Assembly: GCF_003313465.1 (NCBI RefSeq)
Contig: NZ_KZ845666.1
Coordinates: forward strand, 62,001 to 126,000
Source: Thermoflavimicrobium daqui
GTDB taxonomy: Bacteria; Bacillota; Bacilli; Thermoactinomycetales; Thermoactinomycetaceae
DNA: 64,000 nucleotides
Reading direction: 5' to 3'
Shown here piece after piece: positions 36,861-44,168 of the stretch. The notes beneath the pieces were generated by a model. The model did no database searches. It was not told the origin of the DNA and worked only from the letters and a program-made list of their open reading frames with translations. Both the position numbers and the translations under genes were made by a program. Positions within the stretch are counted from its first letter, which is position 1; each line of letters begins with the position of its first letter.

Positions 36861-37004
36861 AGAGCTTGTTGCGTAATTGGATCAAAAACCTAGATCACTC
36901 CTAAAATATGAGCGAATCGTTTTTGTGTAGGATCGACTTTTGCATCAAACCGCAACGGGAGTGAGTTCAAAAACGATGAGCGAGTGCTTTATGCAACAAC
37001 CTCT
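36861..37004 (+). mobile_element. MITE-like 144-bp element with terminal inverted repeats
   Basis: The ends AGAGCTTGTTGCGTAA and TTATGCAACAACCTCT are inverted repeats with 14 of 16 positions matching. ATT flanks both sides and could be a 3-bp target duplication. Inside are further inverted pairs (TCACTCC / GGAGTGA and ATCGTTTTTG / CAAAAACGAT). There is no ORF, so it would need a transposase in trans. A diverged partial copy lies at 15861-15945 in the opposite orientation. Confidence 0.65.
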
Positions 37005-37217
37005 ATTAATTAACCACAGATTTTAATGTGGGAGTCAATGTTATGACAAGTTAATCATCGGTCCTAGCCAATGATAATATAATAGAGTGATCATTGTCAT
37101 TTTAGTCATTTATATTAAAAGAGGTCCGATGTCTAAATCTCCTTAATAAAGAATAATATTTACTGAAAATGAAAAGACTATTCTTGTATGGAAGATGTTA
37201 GATTATAGGAGGGTATC

Positions 37218-37400
37218 ATGCATCTAAATGAAAATGAGCGTAATATAGTGATACGTGCATTAACCAAAGTATTAGAAACAGAGCCGCCATATGCACGTGC
37301 AGATGAATATAAAAAGTTATTGGAACGTCTAAAACGCGAGCAAATAGCAGATGATGTTTACTTACCTGAGCATTCTCGTTATGACATAGATGATGTATGA
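37218..37400 (+). CDS. Small charged hypothetical protein
   Basis: 60 residues, ATG behind GGAGGGTATC. Predicted almost fully helical and highly charged (MHLNENERNIVIRALTKVL...KKLLERLKREQ), with an acidic tail DIDDV. No membrane segment or Cys. I do not recognise the family. It is 54 bases upstream of the L,D-transpeptidase gene in the same direction, so the two may be co-transcribed. Confidence 0.6.
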   Translation: MHLNENERNIVIRALTKVLETEPPYARADEYKKLLERLKREQIADDVYLPEHSRYDIDDV

Positions 37401-37453
37401 AACACTCCTCCCTCTTGCCACATAGGATATTGTAAAAAAAGGGGGGAACCTTG

Positions 37454-37807
37454 ATGTATTCTATACTTATTATTCTTTCCAAACGAAGACTTTATCTTTA
37501 TCGAAATACCCGTATTATCAGAAGTTATCCAATTGGTATTGGAAAGATAGCCACTCGAACTCCTGTTGGTAACTATCGCATCGTAAGTAAAGTCCCTTAT
37601 CCCTATACTTATCCAGGTGGCCCTTTAACAGCTTTTGGATCTTACTGGCTCGGTTTATCTCGTCCTCATTATGGTATACATGGCACGAACCGCCCTTCAT
37701 CCATCGGGAAATTAGTGTCAAAAGGTTGTATACGTATGTATAACCGTGATGTTGAGGAGTTGGCCCGCTATGTAAAAATCGGTACATTTGTGTCCATTCA
37801 TCGTTAA
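37454..37807 (+). CDS. Minimal L,D-transpeptidase (YkuD domain)
   Basis: 117 residues, ATG at 37454 behind GGGGGG; a TTG one codon earlier is less likely. It consists of the YkuD catalytic domain only: LSKRRLYLYRN at the start, the IGKIATRTPVGNYRI strand block, and the active site HGTNRPSSIGKLVSKGCIRMYNRDVEEL with His and nucleophile Cys in SKGCIRM. The family makes or exchanges 3-3 or LD bonds in peptidoglycan. There is no LysM domain and no clear signal peptide (only a hydrophobic first strand), so export is unexplained; spore-associated YkuD proteins of Bacilli are a possible parallel. Confidence 0.85.
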   Translation: MYSILIILSKRRLYLYRNTRIIRSYPIGIGKIATRTPVGNYRIVSKVPYPYTYPGGPLTAFGSYWLGLSRPHYGIHGTNRPSSIGKLVSKGCIRMYNRDVEELARYVKIGTFVSIHR

Positions 37808-37811
37808 AAGC

Positions 37812-38726
37812 TTACGCTTTCTGCTGTTGAACCATCCGATGCAATAAAGGGGCAATATGAGTTAAATCCCATTTCTTCTGATCTTTCTTTTTGATCCCTT
37901 TCTCTTTTCCTATAATTAAAGTTGGCACGGAGTTCATCGTATGTGTTTTCACACGTAAATCCTCACTATTCCCATGGTCACTGGTTAAGACAATCAAATC
38001 CTCTTTCCTTTTTAAACGAACCAATTCACCCAAAAATCGATCATAAGTTTTTATAACCCATTCTATAAGCTCTTTCTGTTGCTTATGCCCAGCCAAATCG
38101 CTTAGAAAAAACTCATGGATAACTAAATCGACTTCATAAGCAATTCCCCACAAGTCCATGGCTGCTTGTTCAGGAGTAATCTCTTCGATTTCTGGAATCC
38201 ATCGTTTTAAAGTCTTTCGTGTTAAGTCATGGTACACCGCTTTTCCAGCGATTAAGTCAGGGAGTAAACGAATGGGCTCTTGACTTGAGCAAATAGCTGC
38301 TGTTGACACAGATATCCAACCTCGCTTGGTTACAGGCCGTTCAAAATATTCTTTCGTATAACTATTGGCAAAAGTTGCTCTCCATCCTTTATGCTCAAAC
38401 TGTAAATAAATATTATCTTTTTCTACCCATTCACGTAATCTCTTAAAAGGAAGACCGCTCATATGCTTCCCCATCGCCATAGGAGCATTCCTACCAGTGA
38501 AAATGGTAGCCTGTCCGGTTGCACTTTGAGGGATACCAGCAATGCCTAAACATGCATCCGTCTGGAGCAAAGTTACTTCATCCCCATAATCGCCCGTAGC
38601 TTGTCGAACTAAAGACTTCCCACGCAGCAATTGATTAATATGAGGAGTCGGATATATAAACCACGGATTATAACTTTTTTCTTCACCTAATCCTACACCA
38701 TCAATAAAAAGAAGCACCGTAGACAA
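37812..38726 (-). CDS. Alkaline-phosphatase-superfamily metalloenzyme
   Basis: 304 residues from the TTG at 38726, which follows GGAGGTGAGAAAG; the open frame continues to 38780 without a better start. Residues 1-11 (STVLLFIDGVGLGE) carry the first metal-binding Asp. Thr in SATGQATIFTGRNAP is the likely nucleophile position. HEFFLSDLAGH, LTSDHGNSEDL and HTMNSVPTLIIG supply the remaining metal ligands, in the order seen in phosphopentomutase and cofactor-independent phosphoglycerate mutase relatives. The substrate is not identifiable. Convergent with the L,D-transpeptidase gene, only 4 bases apart. Confidence 0.8.
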   Translation of the reverse strand: MSTVLLFIDGVGLGEEKSYNPWFIYPTPHINQLLRGKSLVRQATGDYGDEVTLLQTDACLGIAGIPQSATGQATIFTGRNAPMAMGKHMSGLPFKRLREWVEKDNIYLQFEHKGWRATFANSYTKEYFERPVTKRGWISVSTAAICSSQEPIRLLPDLIAGKAVYHDLTRKTLKRWIPEIEEITPEQAAMDLWGIAYEVDLVIHEFFLSDLAGHKQQKELIEWVIKTYDRFLGELVRLKRKEDLIVLTSDHGNSEDLRVKTHTMNSVPTLIIGKEKGIKKKDQKKWDLTHIAPLLHRMVQQQKA

Positions 38727-38931
38727 CTTTCTCACCTCCAAATTTTGTATACCCTCAATGACTAAAAAGCACCAAACCAATTATCCTTCTAGCTAATAAT
38801 AGGGTATTTCGATCAATTGACGAAAAATTTAACAAATATTCTCTGGAAAATTTAATCTAAATAGGAATTTTAAGGGGATATGTCTAATTATATAATATTA
38901 GGTCGAAAATTCAAAATAGGGGGTTACTTTT

Positions 38932-39330
38932 ATGAGAAAGACAATCATGCAAATTCTCGGAACTGTATTTGTACTTATAGGTTTGTTAGGATTCTTTGTT
39001 CCAAGCCAAGGCGCTTTACACAACCTTTTACATTTAACATTAGCCCATAACTTAACACACTTTATTTCAGGAGCACTTTTCCTAGCTGTTAGCAATAATG
39101 AAAAATACAGTAAGTGGACAGCTAGAACTTTCGGTGTCATCTACCTTCTTGTAGCGATCTTTGGGCTTTTTACCAACAACATCTTCGGCTTAATTATGGT
39201 GACTCCTTTAATGGAAGTAGTTCATTTTATTGTAGCTGCCGTCGCACTTTATGCAGGCTTTGCCAAAGAATCCATCGCATCAGAACAGGCCTCTTCCACC
39301 TCTTCTTCCTCGCAAAACCTTGATCAGTAA
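38932..39330 (+). CDS. DUF4383-family four-helix membrane protein
   Basis: 132 residues, ATG behind AGGGGG. Four membrane segments (about 6-23, 34-53, 63-83, 88-110) and a Ser-rich tail. The pattern LLHLTLAHNLTHFISGALFLAVS followed by FGVIYLLVAIFGLF and a His in the last segment is typical of DUF4383. Function unknown. Monocistronic, closed by a strong terminator. Confidence 0.75.
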   Translation: MRKTIMQILGTVFVLIGLLGFFVPSQGALHNLLHLTLAHNLTHFISGALFLAVSNNEKYSKWTARTFGVIYLLVAIFGLFTNNIFGLIMVTPLMEVVHFIVAAVALYAGFAKESIASEQASSTSSSSQNLDQ

Positions 39331-39342
39331 ATATAATAGAAG

Positions 39343-39377
39343 GGACCAGCTGATCTTCCATCAGTTGGTCCTTTTTT
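39343..39377 (+). terminator. Terminator of the DUF4383 gene
   Basis: GGACCAGCTGAT / ATCAGTTGGTCC, 12 bp with a G-U pair, five-base loop and six T. Confidence 0.88.
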
Positions 39378-39449
39378 ATCCTTTTTCTCCTAAAGATGGA
39401 TAAATGATATATATCTTGTCCATAATACAAATCAGGAGGTGTGTTTTCG

Positions 39450-39638
39450 GTGTACTATGTCATCAGAGATTCAGACAAATTACCACCATCAATTATTCAC
39501 GAAGATCACTATTTCGCTTGGTATAATCCTTTAAAAAAAGACCATCGCGTTGAATTTCGCGGAACGATGAATCAATGTTATGACTTCATGTCAAACCAGT
39601 ATCCCCAACAACAGCAACAGCGTTACTCTTTTAGATAA
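39450..39638 (+). CDS. Small soluble hypothetical protein
   Basis: 62 residues from GTG 39450, ten bases after AGGAGG; the GTG at 39441 overlaps that site. Starts VYYVIRDSDKLPPSIIHEDHYFAWYNPLKKDHRVEFRG and ends in a Gln-rich tail (QQQQQ) and RYSFR. Rich in aromatic and charged residues, no membrane segment. I do not recognise the family. Closed by its own terminator. Confidence 0.6.
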   Translation: MYYVIRDSDKLPPSIIHEDHYFAWYNPLKKDHRVEFRGTMNQCYDFMSNQYPQQQQQRYSFR

Positions 39639-39700
39639 AAAATTGTAAAAATAATGCCAAAAAGATTGTTAGTTCGTCATTCATCAAAAAATGGATAGGT

Positions 39701-39723
39701 AGCGGCCATAAAATTTGGCCGCT
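39701..39723 (+). terminator. Hairpin terminator
   Basis: AGCGGCCA / TGGCCGCT with a seven-base AT loop, followed by GCTCTATTTTATTTT. It lies between convergent small genes. Confidence 0.65.
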
Positions 39724-39756
39724 GCTCTATTTTATTTTACTATTCATCTTAACAAA

Positions 39757-39993
39757 CTAACACCAACCTAAATCGCAATTATTCGCATAGTTGTCTACAG
39801 TATTATTTACTTCACCTTGATTTTTTATATAAATTTGTGTTCCGTTCAATTTATATCTTTCATTCAAAGAAATACTATGATGATCTAATTCTACTAGACC
39901 AATGAGCTGATTATGATAATACAATAAGAGCTTACCACGATCTAATTTTCCTATTATTTCAGATGTAATATTCCGATAATTCGCAATTGACAT
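39757..39993 (-). CDS. Small hypothetical protein, possibly YusG/DUF2553-like
   Basis: 78 residues, ATG with AGG close upstream and GGGGG further away. It begins SIANYRNITSEIIGKLDRGKLLLYYHNQLIGLVEL and is predicted to be mostly beta-strand. The IIGKLxxGKLLLYYxNxxIG pattern reminds me of YusG, a small Bacillus protein, but the match is from memory and loose. The C-terminus is Asn-rich and ends NNCDLGWC with two cysteines. Confidence 0.5.
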   Translation of the reverse strand: MSIANYRNITSEIIGKLDRGKLLLYYHNQLIGLVELDHHSISLNERYKLNGTQIYIKNQGEVNNTVDNYANNCDLGWC

Positions 39994-40183
39994 CCTTTAT
40001 ATGCCCCCTAAATAAACCGGAAATTATATAATGATATATATTTCGTTTATTAAAAATATATTTGTAATTACTTGGTACTTGTTTTCTATAGCAATAAAAA
40101 TAACATAGTATCATTTGATAGTCAATATCATTTTATAATAATTACTATTTATTATTAATTACAATCTATATCCACTTCCAAAA

Positions 40184-40214
40184 AAGGACACTTAGCCTAT
40201 TTGCAAGTGTCCTT
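40184..40214 (-). terminator. Terminator of ispH
   Basis: AAGGACACTT / AAGTGTCCTT, 10 bp perfect, with six T on the minus strand, 14 bases after the stop. Confidence 0.85.
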
Positions 40215-40227
40215 AGTGTAATTTTAT

Positions 40228-41172
40228 TTACTTCTTCTTACGAACAGGTGGTAAAATTTTATTTCTTTGTACTGTACGTGTTGGAATCCATGTTGAGGAA
40301 TCATTTTCATCAAACTGCTCTAAGAAGTTAATCACTTCACGTGTTATAGGGGTAGGGGTAGAGGCTCCAGAGGTAACGCCTACTTTCTTCTTGCCTCTTA
40401 ACCACTCAATATCAATCTCCGTCACATCTGCAACACGATATGCTTTCACACCAGCAATCTCTTCAGAAACTTGTGCAAGTCGATTGGAATTATTACTACG
40501 TGGATCACCGACTACGATTACTAAATCCGTTTCTTTCGCCTGTTCTGCAACTGCCTCTTGCCGTTCCTGAGTAGCAAGACAAATCTCATTATGAATTTCT
40601 ACTGTAGGGAATTTTTCTCTGACCTTATTCATCAGATGAGCGGTATCCCACTGACTCATGGTTGTTTGATTTGTTACGATTAACCGGTCTGTATTCAGTT
40701 CAAGCCGATCAACGTCTTCTTCATTACTTACTAAATGCACATGATTAGGTGCTACTCCAATAGCTCCTTCCGGCTCAGGATGGCCTTTTTTCCCGACATA
40801 AATCACTTCATATCCTTCTGCTACTTTCTCCCGAATTAAATCATGTGTACGTGTCACATCTGGACAAGTTGCATCCACAATGGTTAAACCTTTTTCACGA
40901 GCACGACGACGGACTTCAGGAGAAACACCATGCGCTGTGAATATGACTGTTCCATGATCGATCTTATCTAATAACTCCAGTCGATCTGTACCATCTAAAC
41001 TAATAATCCCTTCATCTGTGAATGATTCCACGACATGACGATTATGAACAATCATTCCTAATATATAAATTGGACGTGGTAAATCCAAATTTCGTGCTGC
41101 TTGACGTGCTAAAACCATCGCATCGACGACTCCGTAGCAATAACCACGCGGGGTAATTTTTAATACTTCCAT
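40228..41172 (-). CDS. ispH: 4-hydroxy-3-methylbut-2-enyl diphosphate reductase
   Basis: 314 residues. Last enzyme of the MEP pathway, an iron-sulfur protein that makes isopentenyl and dimethylallyl diphosphate. Cluster-binding cysteines are in [19 protein letters not shown] and [10 protein letters not shown]; active-site His are in [12 protein letters not shown] and HGVSPEV, and GHPE follows. ATG at 41172 spaced nine bases from GGAAGG; the ATG two codons earlier is too close. Monocistronic, so the organism uses the non-mevalonate route. Confidence 0.96.
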   Translation of the reverse strand: MEVLKITPRGYCYGVVDAMVLARQAARNLDLPRPIYILGMIVHNRHVVESFTDEGIISLDGTDRLELLDKIDHGTVIFTAHGVSPEVRRRAREKGLTIVDATCPDVTRTHDLIREKVAEGYEVIYVGKKGHPEPEGAIGVAPNHVHLVSNEEDVDRLELNTDRLIVTNQTTMSQWDTAHLMNKVREKFPTVEIHNEICLATQERQEAVAEQAKETDLVIVVGDPRSNNSNRLAQVSEEIAGVKAYRVADVTEIDIEWLRGKKKVGVTSGASTPTPITREVINFLEQFDENDSSTWIPTRTVQRNKILPPVRKKK

Positions 41173-41326
41173 GATCATCGTCCTTCCGAATTCTCTCTTA
41201 GGTTATTATCCCGATTAATCATTTATTCTGCAAGTGGCAAAGATAGGCGCATTCATTAGTTACATCTACACATCTTCCATCATAAGATGCATTGTGCCAT
41301 TAAACCAGAAAGGAATGTGATGTCTT

Positions 41327-41737
41327 GTGGAAAAAGAGAAAAAAGTAACTCCTATGCCACGTCCGCCTATGCCACCTTATCCTAAACCAATCCATAAGCC
41401 ACCTGTCTGCCCAAAACCGATCATGCCTAGACCACCCATGAAAGAAATACCTATGAGGCCTATTATACCTCCAACTCAAGTTCCATGTATTCCATATGAT
41501 TATAAAATGTTAAAACATATGTATGATTATATGAGAATGTGCCATAAACATGAAAAACAAATAATGAAATGGATGTTAAGGCATTGCCGCAAACATACCA
41601 GCCGTCGTTATTGGGAGTCTTCTTCAAGTAGCAACTTTTTGCGTGGGCCATACGAATCTCCTGAATCCCCTGATTCCCCAAATCGTTATCGCTACTATGA
41701 TTCTCCAGATATGGGCTATGAGTCTTCTTCAAGCTAG
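41327..41737 (+). CDS. Pro/Met-rich, Ser/Tyr-tailed low-complexity protein, possible spore-coat component
   Basis: 136 residues, GTG start after AAAGGAATG. The first 60 residues are a Pro/Met/Lys repeat region (MPRPPMPPYPKPIHKPP, MPRPPMKEIPMRP). The middle (about 63-90) is a helix with HxxxxxxMxxxCxKxxKQIMKWMLRHCRKH, three Cys in all. The tail is Ser/Tyr/Pro-rich (YESPESPDSPNRYRYYDSP, then SSSS). Composition is like coat and surface proteins of spore-formers, but I recognise no family and the assignment is only by composition. Monocistronic; a very long hairpin follows. Confidence 0.6.
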   Translation: MEKEKKVTPMPRPPMPPYPKPIHKPPVCPKPIMPRPPMKEIPMRPIIPPTQVPCIPYDYKMLKHMYDYMRMCHKHEKQIMKWMLRHCRKHTSRRYWESSSSSNFLRGPYESPESPDSPNRYRYYDSPDMGYESSSS

Positions 41738-41777
41738 CCAAAGCCCCTCTTAAAAAAATAATAGTTGTAAGCAATCG

Positions 41778-41832
41778 ATATCCAAAAGATACCCGTATCA
41801 CTATCAATGTGAGACGGGTATCTTTTGGATAT
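41778..41832. terminator. Exceptionally long 24-bp inverted repeat, bidirectional terminator
   Basis: ATATCCAAAAGATACCCGT.TCAC pairs with GTGA.ACGGGTATCTTTTGGATAT with one mismatch and a seven-base loop. The T tracts are within the stem, so it can stop transcription from both sides, between convergent genes. Confidence 0.7.
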
Positions 41833-41885
41833 TAGATTTACATATCTTTCTTTTCTTGTATCCACTCAACCATTTTATATTCTGC

Positions 41886-42077
41886 CTATTCAGACTCTTC
41901 TTCTTCTACAAAAAGGGGATATCTTAATTTCTCAATATTTCTGTCAAGTCTTGCCAGTTCCTTTTCTTCGCGATGAATCAGATATTCCAACTCTTTTTTA
42001 TACCTTCTAAGTCTCTTTACTAGATCCGTTCTTTTATTTATGTAATCATCATCAAAATATGCTGTCCGCTCTTTCAT
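41886..42077 (-). CDS. Small coiled-coil protein (second of a two-gene unit)
   Basis: 63 residues from the ATG at 42077; a TTG three codons earlier overlaps the AGG site. It is highly charged and helical with heptad-like Leu spacing (LVKRLRRYKKELEYLIHREEKELARLDRNIEKL) and an acidic tail EEEESE. No family recognised. Its start follows the stop of the previous ORF by two bases (TAATAATG), so translation is coupled. Confidence 0.5.
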   Translation of the reverse strand: MKERTAYFDDDYINKRTDLVKRLRRYKKELEYLIHREEKELARLDRNIEKLRYPLFVEEEESE

Positions 42078-42079
42078 TA

Positions 42080-42211
42080 TTACCAACCTTTTTTCTCTTG
42101 TTCTACTTCTTTAATTGTTTTCTCTAATTCTTTATAGGTCTCAAAAATTCGCCTTTGCAAGTCTTCTTTTCTCTCTTGTCCACTTTTATACTCTTCTGAA
42201 ACCCATTCCAT
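42080..42211 (-). CDS. Very small coiled-coil protein (first of a two-gene unit)
   Basis: 43 codons, ATG behind GGAGCAAGGGAG. Nearly all residues are charged or helix-forming (EEYKSGQERKEDLQRRIFETYKEL...KEVEQEKKGW). It ends two bases before the next start. Composition closely matches the 63-residue neighbour, so the two may form a hetero-coiled coil. Function unknown. Confidence 0.5.
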   Translation of the reverse strand: MEWVSEEYKSGQERKEDLQRRIFETYKELEKTIKEVEQEKKGW

Positions 42212-42481
42212 CTCCCTTGCTCCTCTCTTACCTGATGTCAAATTCAATATAGCATAAATATTTAAAAATTAGTATCCCCTGTCACTTACATTTCATAGAT
42301 AAAGATTCTACAGAATCTATGCTAAATCTACAAAAAAGATATCCTTCTCTATAGAAACGACCACAGGAGCAAGCTTTAAGAGATCAGCTCACTAGAATTA
42401 ACCTGATGTTAAGGTAGAAGTAATCTGTAGTTTATTTTCATTACTTAAAATACTGGCAAGTTAAATATTGAGGTGATGAAA

Positions 42482-43393
42482 ATGTCCGACTTGATTATTG
42501 AAACAATTAATTTAACACGTCAATATGGCAGATTTACAGCAGTCAATCAACTAAATATGAAGGTGGCTCGTGGTAGCATTTATGGCTTTTTAGGAGAAAA
42601 TGGGGCAGGGAAGACTACAGCCATTCGTATGATCTTAGGATTAATTCATATCACATCTGGTGAAGTGCGTTTATTTGGAAAATCTTTCAAACCCAATCGA
42701 AATGAAATACTTAAACGTATTGGCGCTTTAGTGGAAACTCCCAGTGCATTTGATCACTTAAGCGGAAAAGATAATCTTCGCTATATATGTAAGTTACGCA
42801 ATATCCCAGAAAGTCAAGTAGACCATGTTCTTAAAATAGTAGACTTAAGCCATGCCCAAAATAAGGATGTTCGAAAATATTCCTTAGGTATGCGTCAACG
42901 ATTAGGAATTGCCATAGCTTTACTAGGTCAACCTGAATTATTAATTTTAGATGAACCGACCAATGGATTAGATCCGAGTGGAATTCGTGAAGTGCGCGAT
43001 CTGATTAAAAGTCTACCAACACAGGGCTATACCATTCTCGTCTCAAGTCATTTATTATCAGAGGTTGAACAAATTGCCTCTCATGTGGGAATTATTCACG
43101 CTGGGCAACTCTTATACCAAGGTGAAATGGAGAGAATCACTCGTCGCGGTAAAGCAATGATTCATCTCAAATGTAAGTCCATGTCTGAGGCGATCCACCT
43201 TTTAGAAGTCCATTACCCAGAAGTCTATCTTGAAAACGATACCATACAAATTCCTGGTTCTGAGGAACAAATTGATGAAATCATTCGTCTACTTATAGAG
43301 AACGATATGAAGATCCAAGGTATTTATCTACAGCAATCAAACCTTGAATCTATTTTCTTGGAGCTAATTCAAACAGAATCAGCTGCTTCCTAA
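42482..43393 (+). CDS. ABC exporter ATPase (BcrA/LanF-like)
   Basis: 303 residues, ATG at 42482 six bases after GAGGTG. Walker A GENGAGKTT, signature KYSLGMRQRLGIA, Walker B LLILDEPTNGLDPSG, switch His in VSSHLLSEVE. The C-terminal ~80 residues form the extension typical of the bacitracin/lantibiotic resistance subgroup. Paired with one permease gene 21 bases downstream. About 45% like the ATPase at 58.3 kb by eye. Likely exports or removes an amphipathic peptide or lipid; substrate not determinable. Confidence 0.85.
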   Translation: MSDLIIETINLTRQYGRFTAVNQLNMKVARGSIYGFLGENGAGKTTAIRMILGLIHITSGEVRLFGKSFKPNRNEILKRIGALVETPSAFDHLSGKDNLRYICKLRNIPESQVDHVLKIVDLSHAQNKDVRKYSLGMRQRLGIAIALLGQPELLILDEPTNGLDPSGIREVRDLIKSLPTQGYTILVSSHLLSEVEQIASHVGIIHAGQLLYQGEMERITRRGKAMIHLKCKSMSEAIHLLEVHYPEVYLENDTIQIPGSEEQIDEIIRLLIENDMKIQGIYLQQSNLESIFLELIQTESAAS

Positions 43394-43414
43394 TATAAAA
43401 AAGAAGGTGAAAAG

Positions 43415-44095
43415 ATGGATTTACTACGAGGATTCTCCGCTGAATGGCTCAGAGCAAAACGAACCTCTATTTTTTATTTAGCTATGATTGTACCTATATT
43501 TTCAGTATTAACGACTGTACCATCTCCGAAGAAGTTTAATTGGGCTACTTATTCATTCCCAAATGCTAGTTGGGTAGTTTTTATCTTGCCCATAGGCATA
43601 ATGATTTTATCCCTCATGTCCTCCCAGCTGTATACTAACAATCATATGTGGAAAAATACATTAGTTCAGCCTATCTCTCGATCTACTTTTTATCTAGCGC
43701 ATACTTTGTACTTATGTAGTATTGTTTTAATTGGTTATCTTATTGTAATGATTGGACAGATGATTACAGGGCATATCATTGGCCTAAGTGGGGACTTTTC
43801 ACCCATGCAGTTTATTGGTCATTTTTTACTTTCTTATTTTGCTTGCCTTCATTTGATCTTTTTACAGGTTTGGCTTGGTGCGCGCTTTAGTGGTGTTGTT
43901 GCACCTTTAATGGTTGGACTCGGTGGATGGATATTAAGTGGCGTTGTAAGTAGAGATTTACCTTATCTGTCTGCATGGCTATACCCAATGATGATTGTCA
44001 ATGAGCCTGTTACATTTTCGATCATTTGCCTTGGCTTAAGTATACTAACTCTAACCATTGGCTTTTATTCTTTTACCCGCATGGATATCCATTAA
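43415..44095 (+). CDS. ABC-2-type exporter permease
   Basis: 226 residues, ATG behind AAGAAGGTG. Six membrane segments with the layout of LanE/BcrB permeases, starting with the cytoplasmic DLLRGFSAEWLRAKRTSIFYL. The segment QLYTNNHMWKNTLVQPISRSTFYLAHTL is the usual ATPase-contact loop. Only one permease gene is present, so it probably forms a homodimer. Convergent with the XRE-TPR regulator gene. Confidence 0.8.
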   Translation: MDLLRGFSAEWLRAKRTSIFYLAMIVPIFSVLTTVPSPKKFNWATYSFPNASWVVFILPIGIMILSLMSSQLYTNNHMWKNTLVQPISRSTFYLAHTLYLCSIVLIGYLIVMIGQMITGHIIGLSGDFSPMQFIGHFLLSYFACLHLIFLQVWLGARFSGVVAPLMVGLGGWILSGVVSRDLPYLSAWLYPMMIVNEPVTFSIICLGLSILTLTIGFYSFTRMDIH

Positions 44096-44116
44096 GAAAA
44101 TCTAGTAAATAAAAAA

Positions 44117-44145
44117 TGCCTTTCATCTAGCAAAGGTGAAAGGCA
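44117..44145 (-). terminator. Terminator of the XRE-TPR regulator gene
   Basis: TGCCTTTCA / TGAAAGGCA, 9 bp perfect; T-run on the minus strand, 23 bases after the stop. Confidence 0.75.
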
Positions 44146-44168
44146 CACTTCATTTGCACACCTTGTGG

